A stretch of DNA of 64,000 bases. Origin: Dysidea avara (taxonomy: Eukaryota; Porifera; Demospongiae; Dictyoceratida; Dysideidae). A program made the translations under genes and the position numbers. Below the pieces are notes generated by a model. That model was given only the letters and a program-made list of their open reading frames with translations, was not told where the DNA came from and did no database searches. Below are positions 1 through 11,957 of this stretch, in pieces. Position 1 is the first letter of the stretch. Each line of letters begins with the position of its first letter. The stretch lies in the NCBI RefSeq assembly GCF_963678975.1, contig NC_089281.1, forward strand, positions 27,198,765 through 27,262,764, read 5' to 3'.

Positions 1-990
1 TTCACATTTATGAGAAACAAATTAAGGGAGGTGGCTAGCTAGTAGCGATGTATCATAGTGGTAGATCTATAGCCTGGTGTATGGAGGTAAAGTGTTAGAC
101 TCTTTTTTATTTTAAAAATTTTTTTTGGACCATAAGGCCACATAAATTTAATGATTAGATTCTCATCACCGCCCACACCAAGTTTTGTGAGACAAATAAA
201 TTATTTTTAAGCAGTAAATCTCACGTGTTGCTCACGTGCATAAATATTTTTTTTGTTCAATGGTATTGGTTGTTGTACTTATAAGATCTGGCAGCCGTGT
301 TTTGAAAAGATGGTTTGGCTGTCAGGTGGCAGAACAAGGTACTTTGCTGGATTTGTTCTGCTGGAAAGATCGATAATTCCTTTCCGCTTTCTGACACATT
401 TTCAACTGCATCGATTGAGTGTGAAATCGGCCGCGATAAGAGAGTAACAGAATTTGTGCGCATTTCCTTAGATGTTTCAGTGGGGGGAAGCAGTGTCTAC
501 TCTCGGCAATTATATTGAATACAATGTTCGCGCTCAAGAAGATTTATCGCCTTCGCTTCCAGTATCTGTTTTACCGAATGCGTTTACAATACTTATGCAA
601 GGAGCAAGAAACAGAACTGTCCTCCCAGACAAGTGGAACAATACCAATGCCAAGTCTGTGACTGTTATCCTATGTGTAATCAGTACATAGCCTGTAAAAG
701 ACCTCCTGTATTGAAGAGGAAACGAGCAGTATCTGCAGGTGGTCCCAGTGGTTCTGGTGGTCCAAGTAGTAAAAGGCACAAAAGTTAACAGTCTTATAGA
801 ACCTTGTATGTGTTATTCTTCATAAAAATGTATTTGGATTAAATTAAACACTAATTAGTCTGACAAAAAAATTTAATTTTGTAAAAAAAAATTTTTTTAA
901 ATAAATTATAAATTGTAAATACCCGCCTGCTGCATTAAGAACAGGAAGTTTGGTTGATGATAATCTAATAAATAATTTTATGTGGCCCAA
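1..990. other. AT-rich 5' flank, no confident gene
   Basis: I see no exon of the DOCK gene here. A plus-strand frame running through about 540-788 ends in a Cys-rich stretch (CQVCDCYPMC around 640-675) followed by a basic, Gly/Ser-rich tail KRKRAVSAGG...SSKRHKS and a TAA at 786-788. This could be the last exon of a nuclear protein or of a decayed transposase, but I do not recognise the family. The rest is A/T-rich, with poly-T and poly-A tracts at 105-125 and 866-905. Confidence 0.25.
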
Positions 991-1592
991 TGTGACTGGA
1001 TTTGTGAAAATCACAGTCGTACATTTTTCAAATTCCTGTTTATTAAATATTTATAATCTATTTTGCCAAGTATATCCTCTGACACAGTTTCAGCCTCACA
1101 TGCCAAGAACTTTCAGAGTTACAGCCCTACAAAGTAGCAACAACAAATTTGTTACAGCAAGTTGTATTGGGAAAATAAATTACAGGCGCTTACTAAAATG
1201 GTTGTAACTTAGGAACGGAATGACATATGGAGTTGCAATTTGCACTGTTGTGTTCGGCATGAATAGATGAATCCATTACTGGGTAAATTTTTTTCCTTTT
1301 AGCACCTTTCTTTGTGGCGAAATTTGTGAAGAAAGATCAATCACTTACGACTGCTTCAACATGACGTAAACAAATGCCCATAACTTTGTGTCCTTGGGTC
1401 TACTGCAATGAACAATGATTAGGCAAATAAGATAATATCCAGGTTTTTATTGTTAGTCCCTTCCTTTACTAAGAAAAAAAAACTTACAAAATTTTTTTGA
1501 TAACACAAATATTCACCCATTGTATTCAAATGCTTTTATACTGTAAATTTAGGCTTGCATGACCATGTCGGGTTTTCACAGATCCAGTCACA
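991..1592. mobile_element. Short inverted-repeat element (TGTGACTGGAT ends)
   Basis: The left end (tgtgactggatttgtgaaaa, from 991) is repeated in inverse at 1573-1592 (ttttcacagatccagtcaca). No coding capacity is visible between them. The ends resemble those of the elements at 15823-16080 and 53877-54545, which are flanked by TA. I therefore infer a family of non-autonomous Tc1/mariner-like elements. Confidence 0.6.
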
Positions 1593-1795
1593 TATTTTGT
1601 CTAAGTTTCATTTTTGATTTCATGGCTGCCATACCGAATAACAACAAAAATTTGACCATAGAAACATTAAAAGTGTCAGGTAACCTTAAGAGACTTGATC
1701 AAAAATAAAACTAAAATGCAATTTATTAATAAGGTGGTAGTTTCAACACTATAACTTGCCATGGTTACCATAACTTAATATGGCTGCCTATTCAG

Positions 1796-4700
1796 TGGAC
1801 CAGTGAGGAGATGAAGAAGGAAGGACCATACCGCAAGCAGACAAGTGCAGAAAGGAAAGAAGCTCTTTACAATGACATCATTGACTACTTCAGTAGAGGA
1901 AAAGTGAGCAAGCAGATCACTGCCAACTTATGAAATAATTTTGGATACAATTCTCTAGCTATGGGAGTGTGGTATTGAACAGTGTAAAGACTTGTGCAAG
2001 CAACATGAAACAGTCACATATGATTATGTCCGATTGGCCGAAATACATGTAAGTCATAGCAGAATTGCTGTTGTACACAATAATGATTTTATGTTACTCC
2101 AATCTCTTGTATTGTACTTTTTGAGCATATTTTTGCTTCTATGCAATAAATTTTGAGTTTTTTTACTACGTAAAATGAAAGGACTTTATGTAATTTGATG
2201 ATTGCCATTTCTGTGAGGCTAATCATCATATTGTTTTAATGCATATCATATTTTTAAAACCAGGCTTGCACGTCCCATTGGGCTCTTCAGATCTGAAAAA
2301 CACCGTAGCAGGCCTCATAGATTACCAGGAAAAGCACATCTCTTCAACTTTAAAGGGGCGTGTCCCCATTATACATGAACGAAAACAAAGGGCAGTCTGT
2401 GAAGCCTTTTTGAGAGAATTAGTAGAGAGAAAAAGATAAAACACACCTTATGTAGCTAATGTCTTTGAGCAGGCTATAGGACCAGGTATCCTACAGACAA
2501 TCAGCACTTGTGCTGTAAAGCATTAATAATAATAAAAATGAATAAATAAAACTAGTTGAGAAGATACTTCTATGTGTAATATGTAGTTTGTTCAAATAGC
2601 ACTTCCTTAGCAGTACATAGCAACGTAATTAGAGAATTACCAAATAATTCACTGGTCATGAAATATGAAATTACAATAACTATTGATTTGTAATTCAGTG
2701 TTTATTATTACAAAAAAAAACTTGTTAGTTAAAATAAATAGCAATGTAGTATGTAATATTTATTCATTGTTGATTAATTCCAACTATAGCTAGCTCCATG
2801 GCGCCTGGAAGTTATACAACAACTTGTTATATGTAATAAAACTTTCCTTCTGGAGACCTTGTGATCACACCAAAGTGTCCTTATTAGTGAGGTGTCCTCA
2901 TTTCAAGGGTCTAAATGTGTGTGAACTAAGGGACCATCTACTGATTATCGTGGTGTAGACATGGTCTGTTTTAACAGTGCATACGTTCAACTATACTCCA
3001 ACAACAAATCTTGCTAAGACCCTTACTCCATTAAATTTATAAATGGTATAACCAAGCTAGTAGATTACACTATTAAACTGGTGGGTGAGTAACCATAATA
3101 ATGCAGACACCATTAAAGCCTTTGGTTGTGTAGTTCAATTATAATGAAATCCATTTAAGCTAACAGTTATCACTCAACACCTGTTTGTGGCTTGTTACAA
3201 ATGTTGTTATGTGGTCCCTTGAGCAGCCATGTTGTCCTTGTGTAGCATACCATCTCCAGGTATTATGGCTTCATCTTGAATGAACTGAGGGCTGACCCTG
3301 AGTACTTCAGGGTTGGTTTCTATGGAGGCTTCCCTCCATTTTTAAAGGTGAGTGTGTGTAGATGTGTATGGTAGTGTACGTGTCCACATTACTGCTACAC
3401 TACAGAACAAGGTGTTCATATTCCGAGGTCTTGAGTATGAAAAACTCTCCGACTTCAATGAGAGATTATCAGAGATGTTTCCTCATGCAAAAGTGAGTTG
3501 TTAAACAATGATGTTGTCTTCCGTGTCATTGACATAACACACCTTTGTACTTGCACTTTAAAAAAGGGAAAAGCAAACATTGTATGCACATTACATGTTG
3601 GTGACCATTTCTCTGTTCTTTATAATGTTTCCCTTATATGGCACATGTCTCAGTGTTCTAAGGGCTTTCCATATTAAAACTCTCAAGTCTTAATTGAGCT
3701 CTTAATTGAGGAAGGTTTTCTTGAATAGTACAGCTATTGCACCAAGGACCTGTGAGAAACCTTGATCTGTTGATACATGACATTGGCTGGCTACATATCC
3801 TGCTTTGCTAATAGACAATTTCCATGGTTCATATTTCATTTGTCATCTTTTACTGCTTGTTTTAGTTAATGAAGTCACTAACACCTCCAGGCATAGACAT
3901 CTTGGAGTCACAGGACCAATGTATCCTTTTGACTGGTAGTATTGATGCTGTATTGAGTTAGCTGCTTGGCCTTAATTGTGTTCAGTTATTCAATCGTGTT
4001 CTGTGGAACCAGTTAGTGAACAATATGAGAAGTTTGAAGGGAAAACTGTAAATGAGCAAATTTCTCAGTAAGTGAACCAGTATATGATATATGTGTAGTT
4101 TGCATGTGTGTGTATGTGTGTGTAATGGTACTGTATATAGTGTCTGTGTAGTATGGTAGTGTTGGTGCTGTATGTGTGGGTGTCACTGTCTAGTGTGCAC
4201 TAGTGTGACAAATAATATCCCCACAACATACTCACCACCCACACACAAGACACCCTTGCAATGTTGCCCCATACTAGTTCTTACTGTACACATCCTGTAG
4301 TGAAGCATTTCAGCATTTTTTTGTGTCTCTCTTTGCATAGCTTCTACCGTACCAACTATGTCAAGCAGTTTGTATTAAAGAGACCATTTTTTAAAGGGAA
4401 AAAGGACAAAGAAAATGAATTCAAGGTGAGAATGAAAAGCTGAAGATCATCACATTTAGTAGTGACTACCCCATATTCTCCCACAGACCTTGTACGTTGA
4501 GCGTACTGTATTCACAACCGCCTACCCCTTCCCAGGGAAATTGAGATGGTTTGAAGTTGTTAAAACTGAAGTGGTAAGAATATCTTGTGTCATCCCACAA
4601 TAGGTGGGTGATAGTAGTCTTGTTGGTGGGCTAAGGTTTACAATGTGACATATTTGGTTGAAAGTGTTTGGCCTGTGGGGGCTGAAACATGCACACATTG

Positions 4701-6228
4701 CAGCATTATCCCCATTGTTGCTGTTGGGTGGAGTATGAAGTTTTAAACACCACATAATTATTATGTCGCATGGATTCTTTTCTAGACTGAACTAAACCCG
4801 GTAGAGAATGCCATTGATACTGTCTATGATAATCTACACACGTTACAACGGATTGTCAAACGTGTGATGTCAGATCGTAGTCAGAGCACCAACCAACTGA
4901 CAATGAAACTAAATGGCACACTGGATGCAGCTGTTAATGGCGGACTACGTCTCTACGAAGTCTTCTTCACTGATGATTATCAACAGCAGTATCCAGAACA
5001 TGCAAGTAAAACTAAACAGCTGAGGAAAGCCATGCAGGAGCTGGTAAGACGATGACTGTTATCATATCTGTAATGTATTCAGTTGATACTGTTTACAACT
5101 CACACAAACCATAGGAAAGATGATTCTGTATAGCATCTATTGAGTGGGTTTTCCATGTTTTTGTTCTGTAGTGTAAAATGCTTGGAGAAGCTCTGGACTT
5201 GCACAAGTCCGTCTGTCCGGAAACAATGCGACCCATGCATGAGCGCATGGAGCGGGAACTGTATGCAGAATTCAGTCAGAAGTACGGTGCTCCCACAGCA
5301 GCTGCTAATCTGTCGGTATGTCCTACCAGATGGTTAAAATATTCCCACCATCATCCAGCCCATTAATATTGTTCATGTTCTCATGTCTGTTGTGGTAATG
5401 GAGTCCATATCATGTTGATGGGCCATGAATAATTGTCAATGTGTTGTGTTCCCTCCACAGGTCTCCGAAGAGCCAGCATTCCGTCGCCGTTCTGCAACTC
5501 GTAGTCGGCCAATTTCAACACTGAGTACAATTCCACTTGGTAGTCGACCAGACTCACTGTGTTCTGTCCGTCCACCTTCAACCTCAGACCCAATCAGGTA
5601 GCACTTAGTTCGTTGTTAAAACTGTACTGTGTGTAGTGAGAATAGTGTCAGCCGAAGTCCTAACCCCATCACCCCTAACCGACAACCACAACCGCAGCAA
5701 CTATCCCGACAAGAAGTTAGTGACAGTTTGGTAGGTACGATGGTCACTATTATGTTAATGTACAGGCACAAAGTACACCACCACCATTGCCTGTCAAGCA
5801 GAAATCAGTGACAGATACCAACACTGTGAGAACAAATGACTCGCCAAACCCACCTCGTATTCCAGAGCGGAGACCAAGCCTAGCCCAGATGCCAGTTGAT
5901 ATGGTTAATGGTAAGAGAAACTCTGCTTTTAGCGAAGAGGATGACATTACTGGCCAGCCTGCCCCACCTGTACCAAGGAGAACTGTGTCTGTTAACAAAG
6001 GCAGGCCTGATACAGATGACTCCTCTACTAATACTTATGCTGTGGTAAATAAAAAGACTGCACCTGAGTCACCAAAACCACCTCCTATCCCAAGAAAAAA
6101 GTCAACACCACTTAAAGTAAGCCAACTATAGGGAATAGCATACAAATGTTGACTTTTTGCCTCTTAATTAGACCACAGCTGGAATACATGCCAACTTGCA
6201 CAGTGATGACGAGAGCTCAAAACTTTAG
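1796..6228 (+). CDS. DOCK-family Rac guanine nucleotide exchange factor, C-terminal part (DOCK1/2/5 type)
   Basis: Fourteen exons splice in frame: 1796-1903, 1959-2048, 3246-3347, 3406-3492, 3866-3920, 3986-4067, 4341-4425, 4487-4573, 4786-5043, 5172-5315, 5461-5597, 5637-5730, 5766-6116 and 6172-6228 (TAG). They give about 578 residues. The first ~370 residues match the DHR2/DOCKER domain that loads GTP onto Rac, with recognisable blocks such as YFRVGFYGG, VFIFRGLEYEKLSDF, HFYRTNYVKQF, VERTVFTTAYPFPGKLRWFEV, NPVENAIDTV, DAAVNGG and ETMRPMHERM. The order and wording are closest to the DOCK1/DOCK2/DOCK5 group as I remember it. The remaining ~200 residues are Ser/Pro-rich with three SH3-type motifs (PPPLPVKQK, APPVPRR, KPPPIPRKK), as expected for Crk- or other adaptor-SH3 binding. 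Introns range from 55 bases to 1.2 kb. The SH3, C2/DHR1 and upstream DHR2 exons must lie before the window. There is no start codon here because the gene enters from the left. Confidence 0.94.
2461..2550 (+). repeat. Retroelement 3'-tail fragment in DOCK intron
   Basis: Inside the 1.2-kb intron 2049-3245. The words 'ggaccaggtatcctacag' and 'gtgctgtaaagcattaata' followed by (ata)n recur, with small changes, at about 37285-37350, 44728-44800, 46441-46475 and 56143-56210. In inverse they recur near 31425-31490 and 45725-45800. A fixed 3' segment followed by an A/T-rich simple repeat is typical of LINE or SINE 3' ends. A 66-codon frame at 2239-2439 (ending ELVERKR) just upstream is unassigned and may belong to the same insertion. 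Confidence 0.5.
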
Positions 6229-6869
6229 TTGTCTATCTGAAATGGACATTTTTCTCAACAATATAAAAAGAATTTTATTTTATAATTTAGCTCTTTTATG
6301 AATGTGTACCAATATCTTGTGTTATTATTACATGATGAAATGTCTGTGTTTGGTAGGGTGCACGAAAATATGCGGAAGTGGTGTGGCCCCTTGTGAACAA
6401 TACCTATGGCAGTATATAGTTGGCGGTGTCGTGAGCGGAGTTAGTAGAAGCGCTTTGGTGGATGATGGCGATACCCCGTTGTTTTGCGTGTGGATTTTTA
6501 CTGATGTACGTTCTGGGACTTACGCACAGCCAAACACGAGGCAAGTAGTTGCATGTATAAAATTAATAAACGTGTCGTGTGATTGCCTAGTTGTCAATGC
6601 ACACGATATAATACCTTCTGCAAAACAGTATTAAAACGTACCACAATGTTTCTTAACATCTCATTTCGTTTTGTGGAGTCTTAAATCGATAAAATCAATT
6701 GTAGACAAAGGTGCAAGCAAGATGCTTGCGGTAAGTTGATTAAGTTGTATTGCCCACTTCTGGTCATGATTATAATTTGGTGTTAAATTGTCAGACGTGA
6801 TAATTGTCACTTTGCAATGCACCCAATGGCCATGCTGTTATGTTGCTTGTTTATATGCTATCCCTACAG
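6229..6869. other. DOCK to Ig-receptor intergenic region, possible promoter
   Basis: Bases 6340-6570 are clearly richer in G, C and CpG than the surroundings and carry a 110-codon plus-strand frame (6302-6634) without recognisable motifs. A possible mini first exon, ATG at 6722 followed directly by a good donor (GCG|gtaagt), does not fit the phase needed at 6870. The region probably contains the promoter and the missing signal-peptide exon of the next gene, but I cannot fix that exon. Confidence 0.35.
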
Positions 6870-8863
6870 CTCAAATAGACTTTCCAATGGACCAGTATAT
6901 GATTAAGGGATATCAGTTTAGAACCACCTGCATGGTACAGCGAAATTCTGTCCCAGACGCAGAATTGGTTTTGTTTCAAAGAGGATCACTTGTAGTTAAT
7001 AGTGGCAATGGTGTTACAATAAACTTTCATAATGATGCAAATCATCTGATCGTCACCATGATTGTAGCTAGTGCAACAAGAAGCAATGCTGGGGAACTGA
7101 ACTGTATAGCTGTCAAGTCTTTTCAAGATCTTAATCCTATAGCATCCCAGTCATCCATCATACATTTTTCAGTGGGTGAGTGTTTACTAAACTTTCTGTT
7201 ATTGTGACGTTCAGTGGTTGGTTTGTGTGGGCACACATTATGAATGTCATTATTTTAGTTCCTTTTGAGATCTCTGGCTACCCAGATGAGATACCAGTGG
7301 AGCTACTTACTTCCTACAATTTAACATGCACAGTACAAGTGGACCCTGAATTTCTACTGGAAGGAGTTCACGTTTGGATGCGTTTCTTCAGGCTAACAGA
7401 TAACACTGCAAGAGAAGAATATACTAACAATTATCACATTAATGAACAGCAAAGAACAGTCAGCTATTCCCATATTATACCTTATATCACTGAGAGACAT
7501 TTAGGCACTTACGAATGTGTAGCAGAAACAATAACTAGCCTAGATATGTCCAATGGTATAATACCCAGTTACACTGTATACAGGAGAGGTGTAATCGTTC
7601 AGTCATCACAATCTGAGTCTAGTGGTAAGCTGATAGTTGTTATGAAGTGTTTTGTTATGGTGTCTTATTGCAGGTAGTGATGATAATAATTTACTGACCT
7701 TGTTGCTAGTGGCATTCTCTATCATCACTGTAATACTGTTGATGCTGTTTGTCCTAGTTGTGTTTGCTGTTGTATGGACAAAGAAGCATAAATCTAGAGT
7801 ATGTGTAGTGTGTGTACATTTGTGCATCCGTGTGTGCGTGCGTGTGTTATGTGGGGCAGCATAGCCAAATGGTTAGGGAATCAGCCTGGTATTCAAAGGT
7901 TCCAGATTCAATTCCCAGCTGGGACCTCTTTGGTGTTGTTGTTTCCTTGAGCAAGAAGCTTTACTCACATTGCTCCAGTCTACCCAGCTATTAAAATGGT
8001 GGCCTGGTGTCAACTGGGGAAGCAACCCACCCAGCTGTAACATCAATGGGTACCTGGTATTAACTGGGAAAGCAAATGTCAACTGTCCATGTCTCACAAA
8101 GCAGGTGAAGGTCTGTGAGACATGGTACATCCTCCTGCAGGTTATAGTCCTGCCCCAGGAGGGCATGCCTGTGCTGACTCATAGCACCTGAGTAGTGCAC
8201 AGGTGCCCCAGTGCTGGTCATTGAGCAGCATGACCGCTTAGCGGCAGCTGAAGGCTTTGCTTTTGTGTGTGTGAGTGAGTGAGTGAGCGAGTGAGAAAGA
8301 ATAGCCCAGTGGTTAGAGTGCCAGCCTGGTAATCCAAGGGTTCCAGGTTTGATGTTCTGTCATGTCCAGTTCCTGCTGTTGTTGTTTCCTTGAACTATAC
8401 ACACATTTCCCCAGATATGTAATAAGGAGCTGTGGTGACCTGGTGTGCCTTGTCTTACTTAGTGGTGTCGGGGTCGTTGTAGAACTTTAGCTCTCTCCAT
8501 GAGACCTGGACAGTCCTCCTGTGGGTTACTAGTCCTGCCAAGGAGAATTTTCCTGCACAAACTCAAGTGCCAAACAGGCATTCTGCATGTGTGTGTGTGT
8601 GTGTGTGTGTGTCTGTGCATTGTGTGTATGTATGTACATGTGGTCTAGTTGTAAGCTGTCTTCACTTTTGTTGTTATATTTTTTCCCCTCAGAACTATCC
8701 AATATCACCATACCCATGTAACAAGACCCCTGGTAGTGGTACAAAGAGCAACTACTACTCTGAGTCTTCCGAAGTCAACAAATTTTATCCTGTTAGTGTT
8801 CATCACATCACTCCAAAGTTTGGCAAACTTCAGTCAACTAGTTCAGCAGAAACAGACGTTTAA
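6870..8863 (+). CDS. Two-Ig-domain single-pass receptor, signal exon not resolved
   Basis: Four exons splice in frame: 6870-7175, 7259-7624, 7674-7798 and 8693-8863 (TAA). The first two each encode one Ig-like domain. Domain 1 has FRTTCMV...GELNCIAV; domain 2 has NLTCTVQ...VWMRFF...LGTYECVAE. Both are flanked by phase-1 introns, the usual arrangement for Ig modules. The third exon encodes a hydrophobic segment of about 29 residues (LLTLLLVAFSIITVILLMLF...) followed by KKHKSR, so the tail is cytoplasmic. The last exon gives a ~56-residue tail with several Tyr (NYPISPY, NYYSES, FYPVSV) and the C-terminus SSAETDV, which fits a class I PDZ-binding motif (T-x-V). No kinase, ITIM or ITAM is visible. 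The first exon, which should carry the signal peptide and end in phase 1, was not found. The gene is a distant relative of the duplicated receptors at 34.6-60.6 kb; its role is probably cell-surface recognition or adhesion (inference). Confidence 0.82.
7853..8275 (+). mobile_element. tRNA-derived SINE
   Basis: Lies in the intron 7799-8692 of the Ig receptor. The head has an A-box-like word (tagccaaatggttaggg, 7862-7878) and a B-box-like word (ggttccagattcaattcc, about 7899-7916) at tRNA spacing. The body contains 'ttccttgagcaagaagcttt...ttgctccagtctacccagc', which resembles the conserved core I know from many invertebrate SINEs. It ends near a (gtga)n/(gt)n tail. Confidence 0.7.
8284..8560 (+). 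mobile_element. Second, degenerate tRNA-derived SINE
   Basis: Same family as the preceding SINE and in the same orientation. The A-box-like word is 'tagcccagtggttagag' (8300-8316), the B-box-like word 'gggttccaggtttgatg', followed by 'tgttgtttccttgaact'. It is more decayed in the body. It is followed by a (gt)n tract at about 8587-8612. Confidence 0.6.
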
Positions 8864-9375
8864 TTCTTATATTGTTTTGTTTTTAATGTTAATTTTTACA
8901 TGTTGTAATTATTGGTGACCACCAGCAGAATGGCTGCAGGGATGGTTGTACATCCTTGGTGAAATGAAATGTGTTGAATTCTCATGAGCAACTACCTCCA
9001 CACTTGTATTTTGTCTAATAATTTTTTTTTTGTTAATTATTACGTATGTATTAACACTACATATTGAATTACTTCTATTTAAAAATGGGACTTCAGAATG
9101 AGCCAATATGGAGATTTGCTATGTGACTGTTGTATTGAAGCATGCAGTTTGATTAAAATTGTGGGAATTGCAAGCCACATAATGGAAACTGTAAGACTAC
9201 AGAATTTTGTAGAGGCTTTCTCCCTTGGAGGTAAAAGAATGTATGGATGCTGACCAACATCTTGTTCCTAGGACTAGTACTGTTAAGAGAGATTTTCTGT
9301 AAGTATAAAAACTGAATACCCGCAGACTTTCTTTGGAGTAACTGAACTTGCTGGCATCTTACAAGCTAACAGTTA
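8864..9375. other. 3' flank of Ig receptor, no gene seen
   Basis: A/T-rich sequence with no convincing exon or repeat. Confidence 0.4.
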
Positions 9376-9535
9376 CAGTGGAACCTCTAACACAATTTTT
9401 ATCCAATAATTGACATTTTAATTAGTTTGCTACAATAAAGAGGTTTTCTTCTTTCAGTGAAAATGTATAATGCTGTTGGCCAGCATTGACTCCTTAACGT
9501 GGAGGGTGTTGTGTTTAGAAAGTGAGGTTTCACTG
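9376..9535. mobile_element. MITE with CAGTGGAACCTC ends
   Basis: The ends cagtggaacctc and gaggtttcactg are inverted relatives, and TA flanks both sides (9374-9375 and 9536-9537). Length is 160 bp with no coding capacity. A TA target site and these ends fit the Tc1/mariner-pogo group. Confidence 0.65.
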
Positions 9536-9919
9536 TAGTGGCCACATTGACATATAACTGCAGCCAATCCACATGCAGGTAACCTCAAGTGTTGTGCTGT
9601 TTCTCTGGTGATAAGTGTCCAGCCCCCACTGTAGTATTTCATCGACAGGATATACTTTGGAGGAGGGGTGGGGATATGTATAACAGCAAGAGTTTAGGAA
9701 CTCTGCAAGAAATTCTTGTTCCCCACACATGTCATCCAGACCTCTCAAAACAATCCTCCTCCACGGCCATTTCTGGTGACCATCCAGGTCTATGGAATAT
9801 CACGCCACTCACATTGGCTTTTACTATACTAGTTGCAAAACCATGGCTGTAACATTCAGCACAAAAGAGTAAAAAGTTTCATTATACCCTTGTACTCACT
9901 TGTGAGATCCCTCATTATA
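9536..9919. other. Spacer between two MITEs, no gene seen
   Basis: An 87-codon frame at 9589-9852 (+) has no recognisable motif. The words 'gttccccacacatgtcatcc' and 'gaccatccaggtcta' recur near 27585-27625 and 45275-45306, so part of this is dispersed repeat. Confidence 0.4.
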
Positions 9920-10096
9920 CAGTGGAACCTCTCTTAAAGGACACTGTACATTTAACCTCCTTATAAAGGACAGTTTCTAAGAACCTTTACCGATACAATT
10001 TTACCTCTGAAAAAGGACAACCTCCTTATAACAGTAAAATTAATTTCATCAAAATCAGTTGGTCCAAAAGTGGTTACTAAATGGAAAATTCCACTG
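9920..10096. mobile_element. MITE with CAGTGGAACCTCTCTTAAAGG end
   Basis: Starts cagtggaacctctcttaaag and ends aaaattccactg, with TA on both sides (9918-9919, 10097-10098). It is related to the element at 9376-9535. Internal 'cctccttataaaggacag' words resemble the arm motifs of the foldback element at 10858-11957. Confidence 0.65.
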
Positions 10097-10797
10097 TATA
10101 TGCTTCAGGTCTGAATAGTGAGCAAAGTAGGTTGCATACAACAGGCACTACTCTGAACACAATTCTCAAGGTCATGTTTGCGTGGCAAAATCCTGTGGAT
10201 GCAGTGACAGTTAAACTAAACTATTTTCTCACAACACTGGAAGCTATATAGTCAGCAGTTCCCTCAAAAAAAGTTTTAAATCACATCACAGGACACAGGA
10301 AGAAAAAAATAGGAGCACTATATAGCTAATTGTACTTTCAATGAGTCTAAGGAAACAAGGTATAAATTACTGGTTAGTTTATTCAACTATATGGAGTGCT
10401 TAAGGAGTAAAAGCTACAGTTATGCAGTTGCCCAAATGTCTGCACCATTCCTTGGATCTTTCACTGATGATGACTATTGCATCACTTTGTGTATGAATTT
10501 GTGTCCGCTTTGATCATCTCCCTCGAGCTCAGAGTCAAAGATATCAGCATGCAAATATATCAGTATTAGAACAATTGCTCCTAGCTTTACCATGTCTCAA
10601 TACTCAGTTAATGTGATCATGAGCAGTGAAAACTGTAGTATGTAGCTATACACGTAGATGTCCTATACAATGTAAATTACAGCTAAATGTGGCCAAAATA
10701 TTTCAATTGAGTGCATAATCAGAAATTTGAGCTATAACAGGTCAGTGATCAGGCACACAACATTCACCCACCTATAACTGATAAAATATGATACCAT
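10097..10797. other. Left flank of large transposon, no gene seen
   Basis: A/T-rich, with no recognisable exon or inverted repeat. The last 9 bases before the transposon, atcaagaca (10798-10806), are its target-site duplication. Confidence 0.4.
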
Positions 10798-10806
10798 ATC
10801 AAGACA
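10798..10806. repeat. 9-bp target-site duplication, left copy
   Basis: atcaagaca lies directly before the terminal inverted repeat and is repeated exactly at 21365-21373, directly after the right terminal repeat. Confidence 0.9.
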
Positions 10807-10857
10807 TAGTCTGGCACCGCCCGCCCCTTCACATAAAGTAAGGGTCTGGTGAAATAC

Positions 10858-11957
10858 AGGGACATTGGAAACAGTGGAATTGAAAACTGAAAACTGAAAC
10901 TGAAAAACTGAAACGGAAAAACTGAAACTGAAAAACTAAAATTGGTCAAAACTTCATATTAACAGGTACCTCTTAACAAAGACCACCTCTGTAATAAGAC
11001 CACCTGTATAATAAGACCGCCTCTAATAAGACCACTTCATTATAGTAGTCATGTCAGTAGGTCCAACAATAAGGCCATTAGGTGTACTCATAATGTAATA
11101 AAGTATCAATCAATCAGACAGTACTTAAAAGTTAAAACGACAGCTGCAGGGTTGTACATAAGGATATACCATCTTACCATACCAAGACCTAAAGTCCATG
11201 GTCATGTCACAATGAAAATGGGGTAATTACATGCACAATTACTCTACTGATACTGGATTTGATAATGGATTTCTCATGAATTGTGCATGATTTAAGAGTT
11301 GCATAGTTAAATTAATGATCTTGGACTTTGTGTCTTGGTAATAGTTAGACACTCGTGATAGGTGTCTTCGAGGATTTAAAAACCTGTCAATAATTACCTG
11401 TGCCTCAGTAATTACTGATGTCACCTCAGGTTTTTAAATCTTCGAGGATGCTTATTACGTGTGCCTAACAATTATTAAGACACAAAGTCAAGAATCATTA
11501 ATGTTGATTTTGTAACTATGCAACTCCTAAATCATGCACAATAATATTCATGAGAAATCCATTATCAAATTCAATTATGCATGCAATTGCTCCATTTTCA
11601 TTTGTGACATGACCATGGACTTTAGGTCTTGGCATGATAAGATAGTATATCCTTTTGTACAACCCTGCAGCTGTCATTTCAACTTTTAAGTACTGTCTGA
11701 TTGATTGATACTTTATTACATTATGAGTACACCTTAGCTATATTTTTGGACCTACTTGACATAACTACTATAATGAGGTGGTCTTATTTTAGAGGCGGTC
11801 TTATTATAGAGGCGGTCTTATTATAGAGGTGGTCTTTGTTAAGAGGTACCTGTTAATATGAAGTTTTGACCAATTTTAGTTTTTCAGTTTCAGTTTTTCC
11901 GTTTCAGTTTTTCAGTTTCAGTTTCAGTTTTCAATTTCCACTGTTTCCAATGTCCCT
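10858..11957. mobile_element. 1.1-kb foldback element nested in the left terminal repeat
   Basis: Almost the whole element is one long inverted repeat: the left arm from 10858 (agggacattggaaacagtgg) mirrors the right arm ending 11957 (ccactgtttccaatgtccct), with the centre near 11408. The arms hold (ctgaaa)n-type and 'aagaccacctctgtaataag' repeats. The target duplication is gaaatac (10851-10857 and 11958-11964). The transposon terminal repeat resumes after it, as shown by comparison with the intact right end. There is no coding capacity. Confidence 0.88.

Noticed and set aside
2239..2439. 66-codon protein inside the DOCK intron
   Set aside because: Isolated frame next to a retroelement tail, no recognisable domain, and it does not fit the DOCK reading frame.
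6302..6634. 110-codon protein upstream of the Ig receptor
   Set aside because: No motif, no clear splice connection, and a CpG-rich context that fits a promoter. Not called as a gene.
7853..7925. Functional tRNA gene
   Set aside because: A- and B-box words are present, but the cloverleaf stems do not pair well and the sequence continues into a SINE body.
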